Source: Nitriliruptoraceae bacterium (GTDB taxonomy: Bacteria > Actinomycetota > Nitriliruptoria > Nitriliruptorales > Nitriliruptoraceae). Taken from it: DNA of 7,337 nt. The notes below the pieces were generated by a model. It was given only the letters and a program-made list of their open reading frames with translations, was not told the DNA's origin and ran no database searches. The stretch is from assembly GCA_007120485.1 (NCBI GenBank), contig SKNP01000362.1:1-7337 (forward strand), given 5' to 3'. Of the stretch, positions 1 through 6,016 are shown in pieces (the first letter of the stretch is position 1; each line of letters begins with the position of its first letter). Position numbers and translations under genes: made by a program.

Positions 1-114
1 ACCAGCGGCGGGCCCACCCGGCGGCGGAACGCCGGCCGCCGACCCACCGGGAGGTGGACCGTCGGGCGGGCGGCCCTCCGGCGGTGGCGGCGGGGGTGGC
101 GGGATCTGGCTCAC
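1..114 (-). CDS. Start of a proline/glycine-rich protein of unknown function, cut by the window edge
   Basis: Only 38 codons are visible and the frame is open to the left edge. The protein begins MSQI, continues with eight prolines in a row (residues 5-12), then low-complexity sequence made almost wholly of Pro, Gly and Ala, with motifs such as PPDGPPPGG and VPPPGGPAAG. Support for a real gene: a GTG start overlapping the upstream stop as GTGA, an AGGAAGG seven bases ahead, and continuation of the tightly packed gene order. Pro/Gly-rich N termini like this often precede membrane domains in actinobacterial proteins (for example RDD or DUF4870-type), but nothing here allows that assignment. Such low-complexity codons also arise from GC-rich DNA, so the call is moderate. 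Confidence 0.6.
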   Translation of the reverse strand, partial: MSQIPPPPPPPPEGRPPDGPPPGGSAAGVPPPGGPAAG

Positions 115-1823
115 GTCCGTGCCTTCCTCGTACTGATCCAGGCGACGAGCACCGCGACGGGCAGCAGGACCGCCGCAGCGAGCACCAGCAGCGCCGTCGT
201 CGAGGTGGTGTCGCGTCGGTCATCGTTCGGAGCGGACCCGGTCGCCGCCTCGTCCCCGGCGGCGGGGACGGTGACGGACGCCGGTCCGCCGGCGGTCTCG
301 CCGGCGGCGTCCTCCGCCCGCAGTGTGACGGCGTACTCCCCGGCCGGCACGCGGTCACCGGCGTCGTCGGCGAAGCTCCAGGTGGCGGTGTGGGTCCCGG
401 CGTCGACGACGCCAACGGCACGCGTCAGCACCGGCTCCTGGTCCGTCCCGTGCGCACGCACGTCCAGGAGCAGCTCGACCGGCTTGTTGACCTCCACCTC
501 GACGGCCGCGGTGTCGTCGCCGGTGAGGCCCTCGACCGCGCGGGTGTCGGACGCCTCCAGGGGCTCCTCGGTGCCCTCGGGTGCCTCCAGTCGCCAACCG
601 CCGTCGGTCCGCGTGGCGGTCCAGGTGCCCAGCGCGCGCTCGACGCTGGCCCCGTCACCTTCGATGGTCATCGGGGTGTCGCCGGTCAACCGCAGCTGGT
701 CGTGGGTGCCCAGGTCGACGCGGATCGAGCTGGGGACCGCCTCGGGGGTGGTCGGCTCCGAGCCGCCGTAGTAGGCGCTGAGGATGTCGGTGTAGCTGGC
801 CCCGTCCTGGGCGCGACCACGGGCGCCGTACTGCCCCAACCCGACGCCGTGACCGAACCCGCGGCCCTCGATGACCACCTCGTCGTCCTCGACGCCGATG
901 TCGTACCGCGCGGTGGGCACGGTCGTGGGCAGGCGCCGTAGCCCGTCGTCGGCACGGCTCGGGTAGTCGCCCGGTCGGGCATCCGGCGCGACCGACGACA
1001 GGAAGTCGCGCAGGTCGCCGGCCCCGACCTCGACGGTGTCGCCGCCGTCGCTGGTGACCGCGATCGTGGCGTCGGGGTCGTCGACGTCGCCGAGCCGTTC
1101 GATGTCGGCGACCGGCACGACGGCGGCGAGTTGGTCGCCGCGGGCCAGCAGCTCGTCGAACAGCTCGCGGTCGAACGTGACCGTCCACCGGTGGTAGGGC
1201 GAGACCTCGTCGTAGGGGTCGTCGATCCCGACCAGCGCCGCGTGCTCGCCGGAGGAGGGGAAGACCTCCTGGTTGTCGAAGGTGCGCCCGCCGGAGGTCG
1301 AGTGGTACCGGGCGAGCACCGGGGCGCCGTCGTCGGTCTGCAACACCTCGCCCCGTGTGGCGTCGACCGCCTCGCCCCAAGCCTCGCCGCCGTCCTCGAC
1401 GACGCCGATCCCCTGGTAGACCTGGCAGGCGGTGGTCGGACAGATGTCGCTGCGGCGGTCCTCGGCCCGCACCGCGTGCCACCACGCGTAGGTCCGGGCC
1501 GCGACGGCCTGGGCTTTGAGGGCCTCCAGCGGCCACCGGGCCGGCATCTCCGCGATGCCTTCCACGTAGGCCTCCATCGGCACCTCGTTGACCAGGAGCC
1601 CATCCGCGTACAGCTGCAGCTCCCCCCGGTAGGCACGTGCACCGTCGACGTTGATCGCGCCGTCCTCGGCCGGCCGCACCTGCACGGTGCCCTCGACCTG
1701 CAGGTCGGTGACCGGCTCGGCCACGGCCGGGAACGACGGGGCGGTGACGAGCAGCAGGACGGAGCCGACGAGCACGCTGCGGACCACCCACGATCCCGCC
1801 CCGCTGGGGCGTCGGTCAGGCAT
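111..1823 (-). CDS. SpoIID/LytB-domain peptidoglycan enzyme, exported and membrane-anchored
   Basis: SpoIID is a lytic transglycosylase that cuts glycan strands during Bacillus engulfment; relatives occur in many non-sporulating bacteria. From the ATG this protein has 570 residues. Residues 1-35 are a signal peptide: RR near the N terminus, a hydrophobic core and an AVA-EP cleavage site. The SpoIID domain (about 66-353) has EVPMEAYVEGIAEMP with Glu92 at the position of the SpoIID catalytic Glu, LEALKAQAVAARTYAW, DICPTTACQVYQG with a Cys pair (128, 133), YHSTSGGRTFDNQ, and the closing GRGFGHGVGLGQYGARG. A beta-rich region (about 438-520) with VPAGEYAVTLRAED resembles FlgD/Ig-like modules. A hydrophobic helix (about 543-564) followed by STRKART suggests a C-terminal membrane anchor with the tail in the cytoplasm. 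The ATG overlaps the murA stop (ATGCCTGA) without a clear ribosome binding site, so coupling to murA is likely. The SpoIID domain is secure; the physiological role is not. Confidence 0.9.
   Translation of the reverse strand: MPDRRPSGAGSWVVRSVLVGSVLLLVTAPSFPAVAEPVTDLQVEGTVQVRPAEDGAINVDGARAYRGELQLYADGLLVNEVPMEAYVEGIAEMPARWPLEALKAQAVAARTYAWWHAVRAEDRRSDICPTTACQVYQGIGVVEDGGEAWGEAVDATRGEVLQTDDGAPVLARYHSTSGGRTFDNQEVFPSSGEHAALVGIDDPYDEVSPYHRWTVTFDRELFDELLARGDQLAAVVPVADIERLGDVDDPDATIAVTSDGGDTVEVGAGDLRDFLSSVAPDARPGDYPSRADDGLRRLPTTVPTARYDIGVEDDEVVIEGRGFGHGVGLGQYGARGRAQDGASYTDILSAYYGGSEPTTPEAVPSSIRVDLGTHDQLRLTGDTPMTIEGDGASVERALGTWTATRTDGGWRLEAPEGTEEPLEASDTRAVEGLTGDDTAAVEVEVNKPVELLLDVRAHGTDQEPVLTRAVGVVDAGTHTATWSFADDAGDRVPAGEYAVTLRAEDAAGETAGGPASVTVPAAGDEAATGSAPNDDRRDTTSTTALLVLAAAVLLPVAVLVAWISTRKART
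122..128 (-). promoter_or_regulatory. Ribosome binding site for the gene starting at 114
   Basis: AGGAAGG, the same heptamer as upstream of atpD, lies 7 bases before the GTG at 112-114. It sits inside the last codons of the spoIID-like gene and is the main support for a real gene continuing off the left edge. Confidence 0.55.
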
Positions 1824-3105
1824 CGAGCGCGGCGACGGGGACCCGCTCGACGTCCGCTCCGAGCGCCTGCAGCCGCGGGACGAACCGCGCGTAGCCCCGA
1901 TCGATGTGGTGGACGTCACGCACGATGGTGGTGCCCTCGGCGACCAGCCCGGCCATGACCCCGGCCGCGCCGGCCCGCACGTCCAACCCGGCCAGGGTCG
2001 TGCCGTGCAACGTCCCCGGCCCGCGGATCAGGGCGTGGTGCCCATCGATCTCCACGTCCGCACCCATGCGTTCGAGCTCGTGGACGAAGGAGAACCGGGA
2101 CTCGAACACGTTCTCCGTGCACCGCGAGGTCCCCTCCGCCTGGCTGAGCAGGACCATCATCTGCGGCTGCAGATCGGTGGGGAACCCCGGGTACGGCAAG
2201 GTGACGACGTCCACGGCCTCCAGCCCGTCGGCCTTCACCCGCAACGAGGTGGAGCCCTCCTCGAGCACGACGCCGGCGGCACGCAGCTTGAGCAGCGGCA
2301 GGGTGAGGTCGGAGGCCCGGACGCGCTCGATCAACACGTCCCCACCGGTGACGGCGGCCGCCATCGCGTAGGTGCCGGCTTCGATGCGGTCGGGGCAGGT
2401 CTCCCACGTGACGCCCTCGAGCCGGGCGACGGGGTCGACCTCCAGGGTGGGGCCACCGATGCCGTCGATGCGGGCACCCATCGCGACCAGCATCCGGCAC
2501 AGGTCCTGGATCTCCGGCTCCCGGGCGGCGTTGTCGATGACCGTGGGGCCGTCGGCCAGCACCGCCGCCATCAGCAGGTTCTCGGTCGCGCCGACCGACG
2601 GGAAGTCCAGGGTGATGATCGCGCCGTGGAGTTCGGGCGCCCGCACCTCGACGTAGCCGTCCTCGATCGAGACGCTGGCCCCCATCAGCTCGAGCCCGCG
2701 GGCATGCAGGTCGATCGCGCGGGCGCCGATCTTGTCCCCGCCCGGCAGGGCGAGCCTGGCGTGCCGGAGCCGTCCGACCAGCGGGCCGAGACAGGACAGC
2801 GACGCACGGATGCGGCGGACTGCATCGGCGGGCGGTTCGGGCTGGGTGTCGCTCGCTTCCAGCCGGCAGGTACCCGCCTCCAGATCGAGATCGACCGCCA
2901 CCCCGGCACCGCGGAGCACGTCCGCCATCACCGGCACGTCGGCGATCGCGGGGATCTGGGAGAGGTGGACCTCACCGTCGGCGAGGATCGACGCCGCCAT
3001 CAGCTTCAGGGCGGAGTTCTTCGCGCCGGCCAGCGTGACCGTCCCGCGCAGCGGCGGACCGCCGCGGACGCGGAAGACGTCGGTGGAGGAGGTCGGGTCC
3101 AGCAT
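1816..3105 (-). CDS. murA: UDP-N-acetylglucosamine 1-carboxyvinyltransferase (MurA) with Asp in place of the active-site Cys
   Basis: Cytoplasmic enzyme that transfers enolpyruvate from PEP to UDP-GlcNAc, the first committed step of peptidoglycan synthesis. From the ATG it has 429 residues (E. coli 419), covering the whole two-domain EPSP-synthase-like fold. Signatures: GAKNSALKL near the N terminus (Lys29, Asn30), RASLSCLGPLVGR (about 100-112), LPGGDKIGARAIDLH (about 120-134), VGATENLLMAAVLADGPT, NAAREPEIQDL, PYPGFPTDLQPQ with catalytic Asp311, DVRAGAAGV with Arg377, and HHIDRGYARF with Arg403. In E. coli the loop reads LPGGCTIGAR with Cys115, the residue fosfomycin alkylates; here that position is Asp124 (codon GAC at 2734-2736). 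A GTG at 3109-3111 is an alternative start, two codons earlier; an in-frame TGA further up, with no start between, rules out anything longer. Neither start has a clear ribosome binding site. The stop overlaps the next gene by 8 bases. Confidence 0.96.
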   Translation of the reverse strand: MLDPTSSTDVFRVRGGPPLRGTVTLAGAKNSALKLMAASILADGEVHLSQIPAIADVPVMADVLRGAGVAVDLDLEAGTCRLEASDTQPEPPADAVRRIRASLSCLGPLVGRLRHARLALPGGDKIGARAIDLHARGLELMGASVSIEDGYVEVRAPELHGAIITLDFPSVGATENLLMAAVLADGPTVIDNAAREPEIQDLCRMLVAMGARIDGIGGPTLEVDPVARLEGVTWETCPDRIEAGTYAMAAAVTGGDVLIERVRASDLTLPLLKLRAAGVVLEEGSTSLRVKADGLEAVDVVTLPYPGFPTDLQPQMMVLLSQAEGTSRCTENVFESRFSFVHELERMGADVEIDGHHALIRGPGTLHGTTLAGLDVRAGAAGVMAGLVAEGTTIVRDVHHIDRGYARFVPRLQALGADVERVPVAALDA

Positions 3106-3112
3106 GGACACG

Positions 3113-3118
3113 AGGTTA
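3113..3118 (-). promoter_or_regulatory. Possible -10 box for a leaderless murA transcript
   Basis: TAACCT fits the actinobacterial TAnnnT pattern, and 7 bases separate it from the A of the murA ATG at 3103-3105. That is the spacing expected if transcription begins at the start codon. No purine-rich ribosome binding site is visible before either murA start. No good -35 box can be seen, so the call rests on the hexamer, its spacing and the lack of a Shine-Dalgarno sequence. Confidence 0.25.
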
Positions 3119-3163
3119 GCGAGGCCGGGCCGGCGGTCCGGGCTGGCCGAACGAGCAGGTCAG

Positions 3164-3179
3164 CCCGCCCTGGGGCGGG
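3164..3179 (-). other. Short GC hairpin between atpC and murA
   Basis: CCCGCC and GGCGGG form a perfect 6-bp stem around the loop CCAG, starting 7 bases after the atpC stop. No U-rich tail follows, so it is at best a weak terminator or a 3'-end stabilising element. A second, imperfect GC-rich inverted repeat (two 4-bp blocks with mismatches between them) lies at 3123-3148. In DNA this rich in G and C such short stems arise easily by chance. Confidence 0.3.
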
Positions 3180-3186
3180 TACCGCC

Positions 3187-3588
3187 TCAGAGACCCTGTC
3201 CGATGTCGACACGCAGCTTCTGCTTGCGCAGCGACCCCACGAGCGCGGTGTCGCGCTTGGAGGCGAGCCGCTCCTCGAGGACGCGCTGGCGGCGCTCGGC
3301 CCGGGCGACGTCGATGTCATCGGCCAACTCGGCGATGTCGGCCAGGACGATCACCTTGCCGTCGTCACCGACGAACAGCACCCCACGGTGGACGGCGATC
3401 TTCTGCTTGGTGCCGTCCGCCATCGTCATCCGGACCGGGCCGATGTCCAGCGCGATCAGCGCGGGCTGGTGCCCCGGCAGGATCCCGATCTCACCTTCGA
3501 CCCCGCGCGCGTAGATCTCCGTGATCTCGCCGGAGAGCACGTGGCGCTCCGCCGAGACCACCTCGACCGGCATCGTCTTGTCGCTCAT
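3187..3588 (-). CDS. atpC: F1Fo ATP synthase subunit epsilon
   Basis: Epsilon subunit, part of the rotor with gamma and the c-ring; its C-terminal helices can inhibit ATP hydrolysis. It has 133 residues (E. coli 139), so both domains are present. The N-terminal beta-sandwich (about 1-88) contains the family signature GEIGILPGHQPAL (32-44) and HRGVLFV (67-73). The C-terminal helical hairpin (about 90-126) is rich in Arg, Glu and Ala. It contains IDVARA (92-97), which fits the I(L)DxxRA motif linked to ATP binding in Bacillus epsilon. The ATG overlaps the atpD stop by four bases (ATGA), and only a weak GGAG about 11 bases upstream is seen, so coupling to atpD is likely. It is the last atp gene in the operon. 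Confidence 0.96.
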   Translation of the reverse strand: MSDKTMPVEVVSAERHVLSGEITEIYARGVEGEIGILPGHQPALIALDIGPVRMTMADGTKQKIAVHRGVLFVGDDGKVIVLADIAELADDIDVARAERRQRVLEERLASKRDTALVGSLRKQKLRVDIGQGL

Positions 3589-5000
3589 CGGTCGGCGATC
3601 TCCGCAGCCTTGCGCTGCACGTCGTCGACGTTGCCGGCGTAGAGGAACGCCTGCTCGGGCAACTCGTCGAGCTCCCCGTCGATCAACGCCTTGAAGCCCT
3701 GGATCGTGTCCTGCACCGAGACGTAGACGCCCGGGTTGCCGGTGAACTGCTCCGCGACGTAGAAGTTCTGGCTGAAGAACCGCTGCGCCTTGCGGGCCCG
3801 GTCGACGATGACCTTGTCCTCCTCGGACAGCTCGTCGATACCCAGGATGGCGATGATGTCCTGGAGGTCCTTGTAGCGCTGCAGGACCTGCTGGACCCCG
3901 GTCGCCACCTGGTAGTGCTCGTCACCGACGATCGCCGGGTCCAGGATCCGCGAGGTGGAGTCCAGCGGGTCCACGGCCGGGTAGATGCCGAGCGACGCGA
4001 TGTCACGCGAGAGCACGGTCTGGGCATCGAGGTGGGCGAAGGTGGTGTGCGGCGCCGGGTCGGTGATGTCGTCGGCAGGCACGTACACCGCCTGCAGCGA
4101 GGTGATGGAGCGCCCCTTGGTCGAGGTGATCCGCTCCTGCAGCTGGCCCATCTCGTTGGTCAGGGTCGGCTGGTAGCCCACCGCGGACGGCATGCGACCG
4201 AGCAGGGTGGACACCTCCTGCCCCGCCTGGACGAACCGGAACACGTTGTCGACGAACAGCAGCACGTCCTGGCGCATCTCGTCGCGGAAGTACTCCGCCA
4301 TGGTCAGCGCGGACAGCGCGACACGCAGGCGGACGCCCGGCGGCTCGTCCATCTGGCCGTAGACCAGCGCCGCCTTCTCGAGGACGCCGGACTCCTCCAT
4401 CTCCAGCATCAGGTCGGTGCCCTCACGGGTGCGTTCGCCGACCCCGGCGAACACCGACACACCACCGTGCTGCTGGGCGACGCGGTTGATCATCTCCTGG
4501 ATGACCACCGTCTTGCCGACGCCGGCACCGCCGAACATCCCGATCTTCCCGCCCTGCACGTAGGGCTCGATCAGGTCGATGATCTTGATGCCGGTCTCGA
4601 ACATCGTCGCCTGCGGCTCGAGCTCGTCGAACGGCGGTGGCTCGCGGTGGATCTCCCACCGGGTGTCCGCCTCGATCGAGCTGTCGTCGGCGTCCAGCGA
4701 CTCGCCGAGCACGTTGTAGACGTGCCCGAGGGTGCCCGGACCGACCGGGACCGAGATCGCGGCACCGGTGTCGGTCACCGGCGCTCCGCGGACCACACCA
4801 TCGGTCGGCTGCATGCAGATCGCTCGCACGCGCCGGTCCCCGAGGTGCTGTGCGACCTCGGCGGTGATCGTGGAGGTCTCGCCCTGGTAGGTGCGCTCGA
4901 ACGTCAACGCGTAGTTGATGTCCGGCAGGTCCCCGGGCGGGAACTCGACGTCCACGACCGGCCCGATGACGCGGACGATGCGTCCCTCAGCGGTGGCCAT
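3585..5000 (-). CDS. atpD: F1Fo ATP synthase subunit beta (catalytic)
   Basis: Catalytic beta subunit; three copies make ATP from ADP and phosphate in the F1 head. The protein has 471 residues (E. coli 460). Domains in order: N-terminal beta-barrel (about 1-80, starting MATAEGRIVRVIGPVVDVEF), nucleotide-binding domain with Walker A GGAGVGKT (157-164, Lys163), the GERTREG segment with catalytic Glu189, Walker B LLFVDN (247-252, Asp251), LLGRMPSAVGYQPTL (266-280), the adenine-pocket segment GIYPAVDPL (Tyr340), then the helical C-terminal domain with an intact DELSEED loop (389-395) that pushes on gamma. All key residues are present and I see no truncation or frameshift. The ATG is preceded by AGGAAGG. 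The stop overlaps the atpC start as ATGA, so atpC is probably translated by coupling. The frame stays open upstream into atpG, but that extension has no beta-like sequence. Confidence 0.98.
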   Translation of the reverse strand: MATAEGRIVRVIGPVVDVEFPPGDLPDINYALTFERTYQGETSTITAEVAQHLGDRRVRAICMQPTDGVVRGAPVTDTGAAISVPVGPGTLGHVYNVLGESLDADDSSIEADTRWEIHREPPPFDELEPQATMFETGIKIIDLIEPYVQGGKIGMFGGAGVGKTVVIQEMINRVAQQHGGVSVFAGVGERTREGTDLMLEMEESGVLEKAALVYGQMDEPPGVRLRVALSALTMAEYFRDEMRQDVLLFVDNVFRFVQAGQEVSTLLGRMPSAVGYQPTLTNEMGQLQERITSTKGRSITSLQAVYVPADDITDPAPHTTFAHLDAQTVLSRDIASLGIYPAVDPLDSTSRILDPAIVGDEHYQVATGVQQVLQRYKDLQDIIAILGIDELSEEDKVIVDRARKAQRFFSQNFYVAEQFTGNPGVYVSVQDTIQGFKALIDGELDELPEQAFLYAGNVDDVQRKAAEIADR

Positions 5001-5010
5001 CGTTGTCTGT

Positions 5011-5017
5011 CCTTCCT
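5011..5017 (-). promoter_or_regulatory. Ribosome binding site of atpD
   Basis: AGGAAGG lies 10 bases upstream of the ATG at 4998-5000. It supports this ATG over starts further upstream in the same frame, which would run deep into atpG. Confidence 0.65.
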
Positions 5018-5020
5018 CGG

Positions 5021-5046
5021 GCGCCGTGCCGGGTCCCGGCAGGCGC
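5021..5046 (-). other. Stem-loop in the atpG-atpD intercistronic gap
   Basis: In the transcript the arms read GCGCC-TGCCGG and CCGGCA-C-GGCGC around a 3-base loop (GAC): 11 base pairs with a single bulged C. It starts 20 bases after the atpG stop and ends just before the atpD ribosome binding site (5011-5017). No U-tract follows, so a terminator is unlikely. It could stabilise or delimit the downstream atpD message, or tune atpD translation; this is inference. Confidence 0.6.
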
Positions 5047-5065
5047 GGTACGCATGGGTTGCGAG

Positions 5066-5944
5066 CTAGTCGTTCAGCGCTTCGGCGCCACCGACGATCT
5101 CCGAGATCTCGGAGGTGATCTGGTCCTGGCGGGCCTGGTTCATGATGCGCGAGAGGTTCTCGGCCACGTCCTTGGCGTTGTCCGTGGCGGCCTTCATCGC
5201 GCGTTGGCGGTTGGCGTGCTCGGATGCGGCGGACTCGAGCAGCCCGTGGAACACCTTGGCCTCGACGTACTGCGGGATCAGCCGGTTGAGCAGCTGCGCC
5301 TGGCTGGGTTCGAACATGAACTCCGGGCTGATCTCGTCGCCACCTTCGAACTCCTCCGGCTTGACCGGCAGCAGCTCCATCCGGGTGGGTGTCTGGGTCA
5401 ACGACGACTTGAAATCGGTGTAGACCAGCCACACCCGGTCCACCTCGGCCGGGATGAACCGGCTCATCACGGCGTCGGCGATCTCCTGCGCATCCTCGAA
5501 CGACGGGGTGTCCGACACGCCTTCCCAGAACTGCTTGGGGCGGCGGCCTCGGTAGGCGAAGTACCCGTTGCCCTTGCGGCCGACCACGTACAGCTCGACC
5601 GAGCGACCGGCCGCTTCTTCCTCGCGGATGGTGCGTTCGGCCACCTTGAGCACGTTGGCGTTGTACGCACCGGCCAGGCCCTGGTCTGAGGTGTTGACCA
5701 CGACCGCGACGCGTTCCACCTCGCGTAGCTGCAGCAGCGGGTGGGCCCGGACCTCGTTGGAGACGGCCAGGCCCTTGATGACGTCGTGGATCTGTTCGGC
5801 GTAGGGACGGGCCGCGCGCACCCGCCCCTGGGCCTTCATGATGCGGGACGCGGCGATCATCTCCATAGCACGCGTGATCTTCGCCGTGCCCTGCACGGAG
5901 CGGATCCGTCGCTTGAGCTGCCGGATCTGGCCGCTACCTGCCAC
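5066..5944 (-). CDS. atpG: F1Fo ATP synthase subunit gamma
   Basis: Gamma subunit, the single-copy rotating central stalk that couples the proton-driven c-ring to conformational change in the alpha3beta3 head. From the GTG start it has 292 residues, close to the E. coli length of 287. The N-terminal helix carries the family signature QLKRRIRSVQGTAKITRAME (about 8-27) followed by MIAASRIMKAQ. The central Rossmann-like part has SDQGLAGAYNANV (86-98); many relatives have Cys where this protein has Ala in GLAG. The C-terminal helix carries ENLSRIMNQARQDQITSEIS (262-281) and then EIVGGAEALND. The N- and C-terminal helices form the coiled coil in the head. The start is fixed by an AGGAGG five bases upstream. 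The gene sits between atpA and atpD as in almost all bacterial atp operons, and unusually each flanking gap holds a long stem-loop. Confidence 0.97.
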   Translation of the reverse strand: MAGSGQIRQLKRRIRSVQGTAKITRAMEMIAASRIMKAQGRVRAARPYAEQIHDVIKGLAVSNEVRAHPLLQLREVERVAVVVNTSDQGLAGAYNANVLKVAERTIREEEAAGRSVELYVVGRKGNGYFAYRGRRPKQFWEGVSDTPSFEDAQEIADAVMSRFIPAEVDRVWLVYTDFKSSLTQTPTRMELLPVKPEEFEGGDEISPEFMFEPSQAQLLNRLIPQYVEAKVFHGLLESAASEHANRQRAMKAATDNAKDVAENLSRIMNQARQDQITSEISEIVGGAEALND

Positions 5945-5949
5945 CTCGT

Positions 5950-5955
5950 CCTCCT
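5950..5955 (-). promoter_or_regulatory. Ribosome binding site that decides the atpG start
   Basis: A perfect AGGAGG lies 5 bases upstream of the GTG at 5942-5944. It supports that GTG over an in-frame GTG 14 codons further up (5984-5986), which lies in the stem-loop. The protein from the chosen start begins MAGSGQIRQLKRRI, as the gamma family does; the extra 14 residues would be an unrelated acidic stretch. Confidence 0.75.
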
Positions 5956-5970
5956 CGTCCCCGTCGGTCC

Positions 5971-6003
5971 GACCGGGCCGTCGCACGTGCCGACGGTCCG
6001 GTC
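5971..6003 (-). other. Stem-loop in the atpA-atpG intercistronic gap
   Basis: In the transcript the arms read GACCGG-A-CCGTCG and CGACGG-C-CCGGTC around a 7-base loop (GCACGTG). This gives 12 base pairs with one internal A-C mismatch. It lies between the atpA stop (6017) and the atpG ribosome binding site (about 5950-5955). No run of U follows, so it is not a canonical Rho-independent terminator. A role in mRNA processing, 3'-end protection of the atpA message or modulation of atpG translation is inference. Confidence 0.6.
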
Positions 6004-6016
6004 CGCGTCGGTGGAC

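Noticed and set aside
111..230. LPxTG sortase anchor at the C terminus of the SpoIID-like protein
   Set aside because: There is no LPxTG-type motif before the hydrophobic helix; the nearest LP is inside the helix itself.
54..941. 295-codon plus-strand frame antisense to the spoIID-like gene
   Set aside because: Gly/Arg/Val-rich product with no family features, opposite a coherent exported protein.
1824..1919. Longer start for the spoIID-like gene, adding 32 residues inside murA
   Set aside because: The extension would put 32 polar Ser/Arg/Thr-rich residues before a well-formed signal peptide; the ATG at 1823 places that peptide at the N terminus.
3164..3179. Rho-independent terminator after atpC
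   Set aside because: The stem is only 6 bp and no U-tract follows, so it is kept only as a weak hairpin.
1651..3642. 663-codon open frame on the plus strand, antisense to murA, atpC and the start of the spoIID-like gene
   Set aside because: It lies opposite clearly conserved genes, its product is low-complexity Arg/Gly/Asp/His-rich sequence without a recognisable domain, and long antisense frames are expected in very GC-rich DNA.
3915..5069. 384-codon plus-strand frame antisense to atpD
   Set aside because: Same reasoning: a shadow of the atpD codon pattern (His/Asp/Leu/Arg-rich), no domain, and it fully overlaps a strongly conserved gene.
5001..5432. Longer atpD start, adding 144 residues and overlapping atpG
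   Set aside because: The extra residues read as atpG out of frame, while the ATG at 5000 has a ribosome binding site and begins a typical beta N terminus.
5003..5689. 228-codon plus-strand frame antisense to atpG
   Set aside because: Shadow frame opposite the conserved C-terminal half of gamma.
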